Source of the DNA: Streptomyces chumphonensis
Lineage (GTDB): Bacteria; Actinomycetota; Actinomycetes; Streptomycetales; Streptomycetaceae
Assembly (NCBI RefSeq): GCF_014779715.1
Contig: NZ_JACXYU010000001.1
Location: 1,194,485 to 1,258,484, forward strand
Length of the DNA: 64,000 nucleotides
Reading direction: 5' to 3'
A program made the position numbers and the translations under genes. The notes under the pieces were generated by a model, which was not told where the DNA came from, did not search any database, and worked only from the letters and a program-made list of their open reading frames with translations. Positions 44,493-56,219 of the stretch are shown in pieces; the first letter of the stretch is position 1; each line of letters starts with the position of its first letter.

Positions 44493-44684
44493 GGACTGCC
44501 GCTTTCGTGTGAGGCCGGGCACCGGACTGCCCGCCAGGATACGGCCCCCGGGCCCGCTCGCCCGCCGAGCGGGCCCGGCCGCACCGCAGGTCAGTCGGGT
44601 CACCGGTCAAGGGGTGAGCGCCGGACGCCGGAACGGGTGAACGTGGGCAACGGCCGACGCGCGACAGGCGCGGCGTTGCACGAA

Positions 44685-44731
44685 CGTGACGTCACGGATA
44701 CAAAGAGTGACCAAAGCTACTGGCCAGTAGC
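44685..44731. promoter_or_regulatory. pair of perfect palindromes upstream of the Rv3235-like gene
   Basis: CGTGACGTCACG (44685-44696) and GCTACTGGCCAGTAGC (44716-44731) are both perfect palindromes, 19 bases apart, 40-90 bases before the 44773 start. They look like regulator-binding sites; the regulator is unknown. Confidence 0.5.
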
Positions 44732-44772
44732 GCAGCTTCCGTTCATCTCACGCCGCTTCACGGGGAATCACC

Positions 44773-45198
44773 ATGATCACCACACACACCAGCCGGCCGC
44801 CCGGTCGCCAGGACAGCCGACGACCCTCACGGTCGGCGCTGGCCGCAGCCCGCCGCAGCGCACGGGACCGGCTGCCGCACTACTGGTTCGCACACCGGCT
44901 GCTCCAGGTCCTCAGCGGACAGCGGCCCGTGCACAGTCTGCTCGGTCACGTCGAGGGACGTGCCTACGACGACCTCCTGCGCATCGCACCGCTGGCGCCG
45001 CTCGCGGGGACGCGGCCGGGGCGGGAACCCGCACTCCTCCAGGTCGGCGCGTCCACCCCCGGCCCCGGGGTGCTGGAGGCCTACGCGCGGGTGCGCGTCG
45101 GGGAGCGCACCCGCGCCCTGGCCTTCCGACTCGAACAGGCACCGGACCGCCGGTGGCGGTGCGCCGCCGTCGAGTCGGATCTGAGCTGCCGCACCTGA
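44773..45198 (+). CDS. Rv3235-family protein (DUF6459-like)
   Basis: This small 141-residue basic protein resembles Rv3235 of M. tuberculosis, which also lies beside secA, hpf and the lpqB-mtrAB genes. The disordered Arg/Ser-rich N-terminus precedes a globular domain with HYWFAHRLLQVLSGQRPVHSLLGHV and AYARVRVGERTRALAFRLE. Function is unknown. ATG at 44773. It is convergent with secA across a strong hairpin. Confidence 0.85.
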   Translation: MITTHTSRPPGRQDSRRPSRSALAAARRSARDRLPHYWFAHRLLQVLSGQRPVHSLLGHVEGRAYDDLLRIAPLAPLAGTRPGREPALLQVGASTPGPGVLEAYARVRVGERTRALAFRLEQAPDRRWRCAAVESDLSCRT

Positions 45199-45202
45199 CG
45201 CC

Positions 45203-45242
45203 GGAGGGGCCGGAGACCACTGCGGCGGTCTCCGGCCCCTCC
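45203..45242. terminator. bidirectional terminator between the Rv3235-like gene and secA
   Basis: A perfect 16-bp stem (45203-45218 with 45227-45242) with an 8-base loop lies between two convergent stop codons. Confidence 0.85.
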
Positions 45243-45255
45243 CGTCACGCTCGGC

Positions 45256-48075
<2,820 letters not shown>

Positions 48076-48380
48076 TGGGGATGGTCTCCTTGCCGGTCGG
48101 GCCTGGCACGGTGGTGCGATGCTCGGCTGATCCCTCCCTCTCCCTGCCGAGGGCCTCTCCTGCCGAAAGCACGCCGCACCGGCCATCGTATGCGAGGGGC
48201 GCGCGCCCCTGTACCCCCAACGTGCCGGACCCCCGGAAGGTGCCGCTCCGACCCGGTGGACCCACGCCGACGGTGGCACCGTCCCGGCAGGGAACCCGTC
48301 ACCCCCCTGAGCCACCCGGGGCTCCGTCAGGCGCCCGGGGGACGGACGCGTTGTCAGTCGTCCCTCCTACCGTGGGGCCC
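48076..48380. promoter_or_regulatory. divergent promoter region of secA and the YcaQ-like gene
   Basis: The 305 bases contain no gene. On the minus strand TACGAT (complement at 48185-48190) is a fair -10 for secA, implying a leader of about 100 bases. An inverted AGGGGCG/CGCCCCT element lies next to it. On the + strand TACCGT lies 7 bases before the ATG at 48381, again the spacing for a leaderless start. Confidence 0.45.
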
Positions 48381-49568
48381 ATGACGTCCGCGCCCGCACT
48401 GTCCCTGTCCGCCGACGACGCCCGTCGTCTCGCCCTGCGCGCCCAGGGGTTCCTGGGCGCCCCCGACCGCCGGGCGGGGGTGCGGGGCGTACTGCGGCGG
48501 CTCGGTGCGGTGCAACTGGACACCATCTCGGTGCTGGCCCGCTCGCACGAGCTGGTCCCCTACGCCCGGCTGGGTGCCGTCGGCCGGGAGGCGGTGGAGG
48601 CGGCGTACTGGTCGGAGCGTCACGCTTTCGAGTACTGGTCGCACGCCGCGTGTGTGCTGCCCGTCGAGGAGTGGCCCTTCTTCTCGTTCCGCAGGCGCGC
48701 GCTGCGCGCACGGGGCCGCCGCTGGCACGACCTCGCGGAGCGGGACGCGGTCTGCGCCCGGGTGCGCGACCGGCTGAGGGCCGACGGCCCCCTCACCGCG
48801 TCGGAGCTCGGCGGTGCGAAGAACGGCGGCGTGTGGTGGGACTGGTCCGAGGTGAAGATCGCCGTCGAGTGGCTGCTGGACACCGGCGAGGTCGTCTGCG
48901 CCGAGCGGCGCGGCTGGAAGCGGGTGTACGACCTGGCCGAGCGGGCCGTTCCCGGCACGCTGTTCCACGACGACCTCGACGACGCGGAGTGCCTGCGCCG
49001 GCTGGTCGGCCAGGCCGGTGCCGCCCTCGGGGTGGCGACCCGGGCCGACCTCGCGGACTACCACCGGCTCAGGGGCGCCCAGGTCGACGCGGTGCTCCCC
49101 GACACACCGCTCGTGCCGGTCGAGGTCGAGGGGTGGGGCAAACCGGCCTGGGCCGACCCGGCGGCACTCGCGTCCCCGCCGCGCGGCAGGCACCGCACGA
49201 CCCTGCTCTCCCCGTTCGACTCACTGGTCTGGGACCGGCCGCGCACGGAGCGGGTCTTCGGCTTCACCCACCGGCTGGAGGCGTACGTCCCGAGGCCCCG
49301 GCGCGTGCACGGCTACTTCGCCATGCCCCTCCTGGCGGGCGGCAGGCTGGTGGGCCGGGTGGATCCGGCCCGGGAGGGCAGGACACTCGTGGCCCGCCAG
49401 GTCTCCATGGCCGGGCGCCGCGCCGTCGCCCCCATGGCCGCCGCCCTGGTCGAGGCGGCCACGTGGGTGGGCTGCGACGACGTCCGGGTGGAACGCTGCG
49501 ACGACGTGACCCTGGCCGGAGCACTGCGCGCCGAACTCGCCACCACACTCCCGGCCCCCGCCGACTGA
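48381..49568 (+). CDS. YcaQ/AlkX-type DNA glycosylase (HTH_42 family)
   Basis: This winged-helix glycosylase belongs to the family that removes alkylated bases and unhooks interstrand crosslinks. The 395 residues begin after a leaderless-type promoter. The catalytic motif reads VQLDTI (Gln45-Leu46-Asp47), the Q-hydrophobic-D form of E. coli YcaQ (AlkX), not the Q-x-Q form of Streptomyces AlkZ. Further motifs are HAFEYWSHAACVLPVEEWPFF (here HAFEYWSHA) and LLSPFDSLVWDRPRTERVFGF. It would protect the genome against bifunctional alkylators, including self-made antibiotics. It stands as a single gene. Confidence 0.87.
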   Translation: MTSAPALSLSADDARRLALRAQGFLGAPDRRAGVRGVLRRLGAVQLDTISVLARSHELVPYARLGAVGREAVEAAYWSERHAFEYWSHAACVLPVEEWPFFSFRRRALRARGRRWHDLAERDAVCARVRDRLRADGPLTASELGGAKNGGVWWDWSEVKIAVEWLLDTGEVVCAERRGWKRVYDLAERAVPGTLFHDDLDDAECLRRLVGQAGAALGVATRADLADYHRLRGAQVDAVLPDTPLVPVEVEGWGKPAWADPAALASPPRGRHRTTLLSPFDSLVWDRPRTERVFGFTHRLEAYVPRPRRVHGYFAMPLLAGGRLVGRVDPAREGRTLVARQVSMAGRRAVAPMAAALVEAATWVGCDDVRVERCDDVTLAGALRAELATTLPAPAD

Positions 49569-49592
49569 ACCGGGCTCGGCAGGGACGGGCCG

Positions 49593-50342
49593 TCACCGGA
49601 TCTCGAGGATCTTCTCCCGCATCGCGTAGACGACGGCTTCCATCCGGGAGTGCAGCTGCAGCTTCTCCAGGATGTTGCGCACGTGGTTCTTCACGGTGTT
49701 CTCACTGATGAACAGCTCCTTGGCGATGTCCCGGTTGTTCATGCCGGTCGCCACGAGCTTCAGCACCTCCAGCTCGCGGTCCGTCAGCCGCGGCGCCGGG
49801 ACGAGCTTGCTCTCGTCGGTGCGCTGGATCATCGACTTGAACTCGGTCAGCAGCTTGGCCGCCATGGAAGGGCTGATCTGCGACTGACCGTCCGCGACGG
49901 CACGGATGGCGGCGCACACCTCGTCCGTGGAGATCTCCTTCAGCAGGTACCCGGTCGCGCCCGCCTTGATCGCGTCGTAGAGGTCGGCCTCCTCGTCGCT
50001 GATCGTCAGCATGACGATCTTCGCGCTCGGGGCGACCTCCTTGATCGCGGTGCAGGCCTCGATGCCGCCGCGCCGGGGCATGCGCACGTCCATCAGGACG
50101 ATGTCCGGCAGCAGGTCGGCGGCCTTCTCGACCGCCTCGGCGCCGTCACCCGCCTCACCGACGACCTCGATGTCCTCCTCCGTCTGCAGCACGATCTCCA
50201 GGCCGCGACGGAACAGTTCGTGGTCGTCGACGACCAGGACGCGGACCGGCTCAGGCCGTTCGAACCGCCCGGTTCCCCGCACAGCGGCAGTGGTGCCGCC
50301 CCGGCTACCGGCGGGCATCGTGGGCCCGAAGCCGTCCGCCAT
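49593..50342 (-). CDS. NarL/FixJ-type response regulator (orphan)
   Basis: The 249 residues comprise an unusual 30-residue Gly/Arg-rich N-terminal extension, then a receiver domain with phospho-acceptor Asp85 (LMDVRMP) and acidic VLVVDDHE, and a C-terminal LuxR helix-turn-helix (LTDRELEVLKLVATGMNNRDIAKELFISENTVKNHV; key part LTDRELEVLKLVA). No histidine kinase is adjacent, so it is an orphan here. The ATG at 50342 is the only good start; an internal start near residue 33 would give a standard-length regulator. It lies 206 bases downstream of hpf, beyond the hpf terminator. Confidence 0.9.
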   Translation of the reverse strand: MADGFGPTMPAGSRGGTTAAVRGTGRFERPEPVRVLVVDDHELFRRGLEIVLQTEEDIEVVGEAGDGAEAVEKAADLLPDIVLMDVRMPRRGGIEACTAIKEVAPSAKIVMLTISDEEADLYDAIKAGATGYLLKEISTDEVCAAIRAVADGQSQISPSMAAKLLTEFKSMIQRTDESKLVPAPRLTDRELEVLKLVATGMNNRDIAKELFISENTVKNHVRNILEKLQLHSRMEAVVYAMREKILEIR

Positions 50343-50475
50343 CGTTCCTCCCCCAGCTGGCCATGCCCGGTCGGCGCCAACCGGGTTGGGCAGAAGGCCG
50401 GTTGGTCGTGACGCTCATGCTATCGGGGGCTCGGCCTCCTGCGGAGCGGCCGAACCGGCCCGCCGTGTCCGGACG

Positions 50476-50527
50476 GCGGGCCGCGTCACCGAGAAAGCCC
50501 TGACGGCCTCGCGGTGACGCGGCCCGC
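50476..50527 (-). terminator. hpf terminator
   Basis: A perfect 16-bp stem (50476-50491 with 50512-50527) and a 20-base loop lie 21 bases past the hpf stop. Confidence 0.78.
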
Positions 50528-50548
50528 GTCGTGCCGGTGCGGCGGGGC

Positions 50549-51244
50549 TCAGCCGCCGAGAGAGCCCCCCGCGCCGGGCGGGATCTCCTCCGCGAAGGGG
50601 TCGGGGTTGAGGTGGATGACGCCGTAGTCGTAGGCGTGCCGGCGGTAGACCACGCTCGGCAGCTTGGTGTCGGAGTCGATGAAGAGGTAGAAGTCGTGCC
50701 CCACCAACTCCATCTCGTAGAGCGCCTGGTCGAGCGTCATCGGCGCGGCGTTGTGGGTCTTCTCCCGGCAGATCAGCGGCCCTTCGCCCTCCACTTCGAG
50801 GGGGCCGACCTTCCTGACGGAGGGCTCCTGGCTGACGTCGGCCTCGAAGGCGCCCAGTTCGCCGTTGCCGTTGAGCGTCGCGGCACCGGGCACGGTGGCG
50901 GCGACGTCGGCGGCCGGAATGCGGGCGGAACCACGGCGCGAGGTCCGCCTGTCGTGCCGCCTGCGCAGTCGCTCCTCGAGCTTCTCCGCCGCAAGGTCGA
51001 GTGCCGCGTAGGGGTCCTTGGCCGCCGCCTCGGCCCGGATGACCGGGCCGCGGTGGCGGAGGGTGATCTCCACACGGTCGGAACGGTCGGCCTGGCGGGG
51101 GTTGTGCTCCTTGGACACCTCAACGTCCAAGCGGGTCACCTTGGCGTCCAGCTTCTGGACCTTGTCCAGCTTCAGCTTCTCCGCCACGTGCTTACGGAAC
51201 CGCTCGGGTACCTGTGTCTTACGGCCCTTGACGACGATGTCCAC
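50549..51244 (-). CDS. hpf: long-form ribosome hibernation promoting factor
   Basis: HPF stabilises inactive 100S ribosome dimers in stationary phase. The 231 residues contain the N-terminal ribosome-binding S30AE domain (about 1-105, RKTQVPERFRKHVAEKL) and a C-terminal dimerisation domain (about 170-225, VVYRRHAYDYGVIHLNPDP) joined by a linker. This is the long form used by Gram-positives. The start GTG at 51244 is preceded by GGAG. In the 369-base upstream region two GGGTAC hexamers on the minus strand resemble -10 elements of stress sigma factors. Confidence 0.93.
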   Translation of the reverse strand: MDIVVKGRKTQVPERFRKHVAEKLKLDKVQKLDAKVTRLDVEVSKEHNPRQADRSDRVEITLRHRGPVIRAEAAAKDPYAALDLAAEKLEERLRRRHDRRTSRRGSARIPAADVAATVPGAATLNGNGELGAFEADVSQEPSVRKVGPLEVEGEGPLICREKTHNAAPMTLDQALYEMELVGHDFYLFIDSDTKLPSVVYRRHAYDYGVIHLNPDPFAEEIPPGAGGSLGG

Positions 51245-51613
51245 GCAGAACTCCGTTCCCGGACTGCCCGCCCCTGAGGACGAAGCACGTCCTTGGTGCA
51301 CTGAGCCGGATGGCTCCGGTACCGACCGGTCGCCCTCCGGCACTACGTCGGGTTGCGACTTCCACCTCCTTCTCCCCCGTCGGGAAGATCGCCACCCACT
51401 CGGAAGAGGGGGGACCGGTGAGGATCCGGTGGTGTACGGCACCGCCGCACAGACTCCGCTGTGAGAAGAGTCCGGGGTGGCTCCTACCAGGAGGCCCGCA
51501 GCTCTCTCATTACCGAACGTACCCCGACTGGGGGACGGTCGGCACCCCCTACCGGTGCGTACCCCTCATGAGCTGTCCTCTTGCCTCTCGCTGTCACGTC
51601 ACCCGACGGACGC
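51245..51613 (-). promoter_or_regulatory. hpf upstream region
   Basis: The 369 bases between the comF-like stop and hpf hold no gene. On the minus strand GGGTAC occurs twice (complements at 51519-51524 and 51559-51564), the -10 type of SigB/SigH-family stress promoters, although a matching -35 at the usual spacing is not seen. The resulting leader would be 270-310 bases. Confidence 0.4.
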
Positions 51614-52402
51614 TCACCGCCGGTATGCGATTCCATGCCCAGCCGCGCCCCGGTCATGCATCCGGCTGTGGCGCGACCCCGGCGTGGGTGCCACGGCGAC
51701 CACCGCGGCCCCGGTCACGGTGGCCCCGGCCGCCGACAGCGCACGGGCCGCCTCGGAGAGGGTGGCCCCCGTCGTCATCAGGTCGTCCACGACCACCACC
51801 GGGCCCCGCCCGAGCAGCCGGGCGGCCGTCGGCGGCACGGTCAGCGCCCCGTCGAGGTTGCTCCGCCGCTGCCGCGGCCCCAGACCCGCCTGGTCGGCGA
51901 CGTCACGCCGCCGACGCAGCACCGGCAGCAGCCGCGCCGGTGTTCCGCTCCGCCGCAGCTCCGCCACGGCCGACCCGGCGAGTCGGCGCACGGGGTCGTG
52001 GCCCCGGGCCGCCACGGCACGCCGCGCGGACGGCACCGGGACGAGCAGCCACGGGCCACCGCCGGAGGGCGGCCCGGCCCCGGCCCGGCCCGCGTGAGCG
52101 GCGACCGGGACCCGCGCGGCCCGGGCGAGGGCCCGCCCCAGCGGCGCCGCCAGCCGGAGAGCACCGCGCTCCTTGTGGGCCAGCAGCACGGCCCTGACCT
52201 CGTCGACGTACAGCCCGGCCGCGTACACCGGCGGCAGTCCCGACCGCGCCCGGGCCGCACCGCCCGGCCGCACCCGCCGGACCGGCCCGGCCTCCACCAC
52301 CGCGCGGCACGGCGCACACAGGCCCGTGCGCGCCGTGCCGCACCCGGCGCACTCGGCCGACAGCACCAGATCCACGAGCTCCTGCCACCACATTCCCCGC
52401 AT
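51614..52402 (-). CDS. comF: ComF-family phosphoribosyltransferase-like protein
   Basis: This 262-residue protein is of the ComF/GntX type. An N-terminal zinc-finger (Cys18, Cys21, Cys29, Cys32 in CAGCGTARTGLCAPC) precedes a phosphoribosyltransferase domain with the PRPP motif VVVVDDLMTTGAT. In competent bacteria ComF supports DNA uptake; here the role is unknown, but the gene is conserved between hpf and lpqB in actinobacteria. I use the ATG at 52402; a GTG one codon earlier has better spacing to GGAGGGGG. The last 20 residues are poorly conserved. Confidence 0.85.
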   Translation of the reverse strand: MRGMWWQELVDLVLSAECAGCGTARTGLCAPCRAVVEAGPVRRVRPGGAARARSGLPPVYAAGLYVDEVRAVLLAHKERGALRLAAPLGRALARAARVPVAAHAGRAGAGPPSGGGPWLLVPVPSARRAVAARGHDPVRRLAGSAVAELRRSGTPARLLPVLRRRRDVADQAGLGPRQRRSNLDGALTVPPTAARLLGRGPVVVVDDLMTTGATLSEAARALSAAGATVTGAAVVAVAPTPGSRHSRMHDRGAAGHGIAYRR

Positions 52403-52440
52403 CACGCATGACGCCCCCTCCGGCCGACCGCGCGCCGACC

Positions 52441-52469
52441 TCACCTGACTACGCAGAGTAGTCAGGTGA
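52441..52469. promoter_or_regulatory. perfect 11-bp inverted repeat between lpqB and comF
   Basis: TCACCTGACTA and TAGTCAGGTGA form a perfect 11-bp inverted repeat with a 7-base spacer, notably AT-richer than the flanks. It could be the lpqB terminator or an operator for comF; sequence alone does not decide. Confidence 0.55.
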
Positions 52470-52503
52470 GCGCGTCCCGGCAAGCCCCCTGCGGCAAGGG
52501 ACG

Positions 52504-54333
52504 TCAGCCCGGGTAGACCGGCGCGGAGCCCTCATCGGTGACCTCCTGCCAGTCCCCGTCGCGGGGAAGGCGCACGATGCCCTCGGCGGAGAAGGCCAGC
52601 AGCGGCTTGTCCTCGTCCTCCGAAGCGGCGATGCTCTCGATCTTGTTGACGTTCGGCAGCTTCGCCGGGGTACCCGGGGAACCGTCGGTCGACATGACCC
52701 GCACCTGCTGCACGCCTCCGGCCTCCTTGCCGACCACCACCATGCGGCTGCCTCCCGCCCAGGAGACCGCGACCACGTTCTCCAGCTGCGGCGCCACGTC
52801 GCGCAGCCCCGTGACCTTCACCCGGGGCCGGCCGTCGTCGTCGTACTCGCGCTCGACCCGCCCCAGCATCAGCGTGACGGCGTCGCCCTCGCGGACCAGC
52901 AGGGCGATGCGGACTCCGTCCGCCGCCACGCGCAGCGCCTCGACGCGGCCCGCACCGAGCCCGTCGACGTCCACCCGCTGCGGCGTGCCCTCGCCGTCCC
53001 GCAACCGCAGCAGCCGGGGGTCCTCCGGGTCCTGGTCGGCGACCCACAGGTCGCCCAGCCCGTCCCAGCTGGGCGCGGTGAGCCGCGCCGACTCGCTCTC
53101 CCCCCGGCTGACCAGGACCGGAGCCTGGAACGGCACGTCCGAGTGCAGCGGTGCGACGTGCAGGCGGGCGCCGTCGAGCGAGACGCCGGCGGCCAGCGTC
53201 TCGCTCCGGCTCACCGCGACGTGCCGCATGGGCAGGCTGCCGGTGCCGAAGGGACCGTCGACCGGGATGCCGCTCTCCTGGGCCTCGCCGAGCGCGACCA
53301 GGCGCCGGTCACCGTCCAGGTAGTACTGCATCGCCGCGCGCCCGTTCAGCGCGCCGGGAGCGTACCGGTGCGCCTCCTCGTTCCCGAGGCCGCACAGACG
53401 CGCCCCACGCTCGTTCTGCAGGGTCACGCGGTGGACCCGCGCCGAGGACTGGTGATCCACGGTGTGCAGCAGTTGGGCCGCCATCCGTTCGCACTGCGTG
53501 CGCTGCACCCTCAGCGGCCGGTCCTGGACGCCGCTGGTGAGCTTCACCTGGAGTGCTCCCGCGTCGTCCAGCGCGAGGGTCTGCTCCGAGGCGAGCCGCA
53601 CACCGGTCGGGTACGCGGAGGTGACGATGGGGCGCATCCAGTCCGTCGGCCCGCCGAGCAGCGCCCGCACGGTCTCGGTGACCGGGTCGATGCGGCGACG
53701 CACGTAGACGGGGTCGGCGACCAGCAGGTTCTTCCCTCGCGGGACGTCTCCGGCCTGCGGGCCGAGCCCCGCGTAGTAGTAGGTGTTCACCGAGCGGTAG
53801 ATGCGCTCGAAGTCCGCCTCGCCGAGGACCAGGCCGTCCGGCAGCTGGTCGATGCGCCACTCCCCCTCCTCCTCCACGAGGTGGAAGGCGCCCAGGTAGG
53901 GCCCGGACGCCGGGGCGTAGGCGTGCTTGCCGTCCACCTCGGCGAGACGGGTGCCGGTGACTTCGACGGTGTAACCGCTCTCCTCGGCGTCCGGCAGCAC
54001 CCCTGCGGGCGGGACGTCGGGCCCTCCGGAGACGACGGTCGTCCCCGCGAACGGGTCCCACTCCCCGGCCGTCTCCTCGGTCAGATACTGGCGGGCGGTC
54101 TCGTACTCGGCCTCGTCGCTGGTGGTGGCCTCCAGGAAGCCGCGGACGATCTGGGCAGGCCGTTCCCCCGACTGCGGAGGCACGCCGAAGACGCGGACCG
54201 TCGCGTCACCGTCCGAGCGCTGGTTTCCCTCGATGGGCTTCACCTCCCCGCTGGACGGCATGGACGCACAGCCGGTGAGCAGCATGAGCCCGGCCGTGAG
54301 CGCCGCGCCGGCCGCTCTGCGTTCAGCCCTCAT
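52504..54333 (-). CDS. lpqB: lipoprotein LpqB, MtrAB accessory protein
   Basis: This is an extracytoplasmic lipoprotein working with the MtrB sensor kinase. The signal peptide ends in a lipobox LLTGC with Cys22 as the lipidated residue. A GerMN-like domain lies in the first half (about 200-320). The second half is repetitive and beta-propeller-like (SWDGLGDLWVADQD, LAFSAEGIVRLPRDGDWQ). The 609 residues match the family. Its ATG lies inside the end of mtrB (11-base overlap), so the two are co-translated. Ends before an inverted repeat. Confidence 0.93.
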   Translation of the reverse strand: MRAERRAAGAALTAGLMLLTGCASMPSSGEVKPIEGNQRSDGDATVRVFGVPPQSGERPAQIVRGFLEATTSDEAEYETARQYLTEETAGEWDPFAGTTVVSGGPDVPPAGVLPDAEESGYTVEVTGTRLAEVDGKHAYAPASGPYLGAFHLVEEEGEWRIDQLPDGLVLGEADFERIYRSVNTYYYAGLGPQAGDVPRGKNLLVADPVYVRRRIDPVTETVRALLGGPTDWMRPIVTSAYPTGVRLASEQTLALDDAGALQVKLTSGVQDRPLRVQRTQCERMAAQLLHTVDHQSSARVHRVTLQNERGARLCGLGNEEAHRYAPGALNGRAAMQYYLDGDRRLVALGEAQESGIPVDGPFGTGSLPMRHVAVSRSETLAAGVSLDGARLHVAPLHSDVPFQAPVLVSRGESESARLTAPSWDGLGDLWVADQDPEDPRLLRLRDGEGTPQRVDVDGLGAGRVEALRVAADGVRIALLVREGDAVTLMLGRVEREYDDDGRPRVKVTGLRDVAPQLENVVAVSWAGGSRMVVVGKEAGGVQQVRVMSTDGSPGTPAKLPNVNKIESIAASEDEDKPLLAFSAEGIVRLPRDGDWQEVTDEGSAPVYPG

Positions 54334-56218
54334 CGCGACGTCCCCCCGTGCCCTGGGGCCGGGCGCCCGCAGGCAGCGCGGGCCGGGCCGACGGCGGACC
54401 GCCGCTGCCCGGGGCCCGCGTTCCCGCCGAACGGCGCCGCGAGTCGGCCGGTTCGAGCGGGATGGGCGAACCGCGCAGCACCTCTCCGGCCGCACGCGGC
54501 AGCGTGAGCCGGAACTGCGAGCCGCCGCCCGGCTCCCCCCACGCCTGCAGCCAGCCGCCGTGCAGCCGCGCGTCCTCGACGGCTATGGACAGGCCGAGCC
54601 CGGTACCGCCCGTCGTGCGGGCCCGGGCCGGGTCGGCCCGCCAGAATCGGTTGAACACCCGCTGTGCCTCCCCAGGTTTGAGCCCCACCCCGTAGTCGCG
54701 CACGGCGATGGCCACCGCGTGGTCCCCCTCCGCGAGGCGGACGACCACGTCGCGGCCCTCACCGTGCTCTATCGCGTTGACCACGAGGTTCCGCAGCACC
54801 CGCTCCACCCGCCGGGCGTCCGCCTCGGCGACGACCGGCTCCTCGGCGCCGAGCACCGTCACGCGGGTGCCCTTGGCGTCGGCCAGCGGCTCGGCGCCCT
54901 CGACCACCCGGTGCACGACCTCCCGCAGGTCGGTCGGCACCGCTTCCAGGGCCGCGGCCCCGGCGTCGAAACGGCTGATCTCCAGAAGCTCCGCCAGGAG
55001 GGACTCGAACCGGTCGAGCTGCCCGAGCAGCAGTTCCGCGGAGCGCGCCGTCACCGGGTCGAAGGAGTCACGCGCCTCATGGATGACGTCCGCGGCCATC
55101 CGGACCGTGGTGAGGGGCGTACGCAGCTCGTGCGAGACGTCCGAGACGAACCGCCGCTGCATCCGCGACAGCTCCTCCAACTGCTGGATCTTCAGTTGCA
55201 GGCTCTGCGCCATCTTGTTGAAGGACTCGCCGAGCCGGGCGATGTCGTCCTCACCCGTGACCTTCATCCGTTCCTGGAGCCGTCCCGCGGCGAGCCGCTC
55301 GGAGATGCCCGCGGCCATCCGGACGGGTGTCACCACCTGCCGCACGACCAGCCACGCGATGGCGCCCAGAAGGGCCACGAGGAAGATCCCCGCCGTCGCC
55401 AGCGTGCCCTTGACCAGGGTCAGGGACTTCTCCTCCGGCGTGAACGGGAAGAGGTAGTACAGCTGGTACGGGTTCCCGTTGACGTCGTTGAGCCGCTTGC
55501 CGATGATCAGCGCGGGTTCCCGGTCACCCTGCGCACGCACGATCTCGCCGTACTGCTGGTGGGTGTCCGGACTGGCGTCGAGTTCGCGGCGCAGCTCGGG
55601 CGTGACGGATTCCTCGGGCTTCACGTCGCCCGAGGCCCGGGGCCCGCGGGTGTTGGAGTTCTCGTCGGCGCTGAAGGGCAGCGTCTGGTCGTCGGAGCTG
55701 AGTGCCACGACCGAGTAGACCCCCTGGCCGCCGCTGGCGAGCTGCTGGACCAGCTGCGTCAGCCAGGCGCCGGCGTTCAGCACGTTGCGGCCACTCTCGG
55801 CGTCGGTCCCGCCGGCGGCCGCCGCGTTGTCGGCCAGCTCCCGGGCCACCGCGAAACCCCCGGCGGCCTGGCTCTGGGCCGCTTGCTGCTTGGCCTCCAG
55901 CAGACCGTTGCGCACCTGGCCGAACACCACGACGCCCAGCACGAGCACCACCGTCAGGGACAGCAGCAGGGTCGCCGCGACCACCCGCAACTGGAGGTTG
56001 CGCCGCCACAGCCGCAGCGCGGGCAGCAGCGGGCGGCGCACCCAGCGCACGAACATCCGGAAGAGGGGATGCGCACGGCTTCCGGTGCTGCCTTCGGCCA
56101 GCAGCCCCTCGGGGAGGAGCTGGCCGGCCCGGCGCACCGGCGCGAACACCCCGCCGCCGGTCGTGCCGCCGGTCCGCTCCGCCTTCGGACCGGGCGGAGC
56201 GGTACCGTCCCCGGCCAT
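54323..56218 (-). CDS. mtrB: sensor histidine kinase MtrB
   Basis: MtrB is the membrane sensor kinase of the MtrAB system controlling envelope and cell-cycle genes. The 631 residues have two membrane helices (about 76-100 and 280-302) around an extracellular sensor domain, then HAMP, a HisKA domain with the phospho-His in FVSDVSHELRTPLTTVR, and an HATPase domain (NAIEHGEG, GTGLGLSI). The C-terminal 50 residues are Pro/Gly-rich. ATG at 56218, one base after the mtrA stop codon. It is translationally linked to mtrA upstream and lpqB downstream. Confidence 0.95.
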   Translation of the reverse strand: MAGDGTAPPGPKAERTGGTTGGGVFAPVRRAGQLLPEGLLAEGSTGSRAHPLFRMFVRWVRRPLLPALRLWRRNLQLRVVAATLLLSLTVVLVLGVVVFGQVRNGLLEAKQQAAQSQAAGGFAVARELADNAAAAGGTDAESGRNVLNAGAWLTQLVQQLASGGQGVYSVVALSSDDQTLPFSADENSNTRGPRASGDVKPEESVTPELRRELDASPDTHQQYGEIVRAQGDREPALIIGKRLNDVNGNPYQLYYLFPFTPEEKSLTLVKGTLATAGIFLVALLGAIAWLVVRQVVTPVRMAAGISERLAAGRLQERMKVTGEDDIARLGESFNKMAQSLQLKIQQLEELSRMQRRFVSDVSHELRTPLTTVRMAADVIHEARDSFDPVTARSAELLLGQLDRFESLLAELLEISRFDAGAAALEAVPTDLREVVHRVVEGAEPLADAKGTRVTVLGAEEPVVAEADARRVERVLRNLVVNAIEHGEGRDVVVRLAEGDHAVAIAVRDYGVGLKPGEAQRVFNRFWRADPARARTTGGTGLGLSIAVEDARLHGGWLQAWGEPGGGSQFRLTLPRAAGEVLRGSPIPLEPADSRRRSAGTRAPGSGGPPSARPALPAGARPQGTGGRRDEG

Positions 56219-56219
56219 G

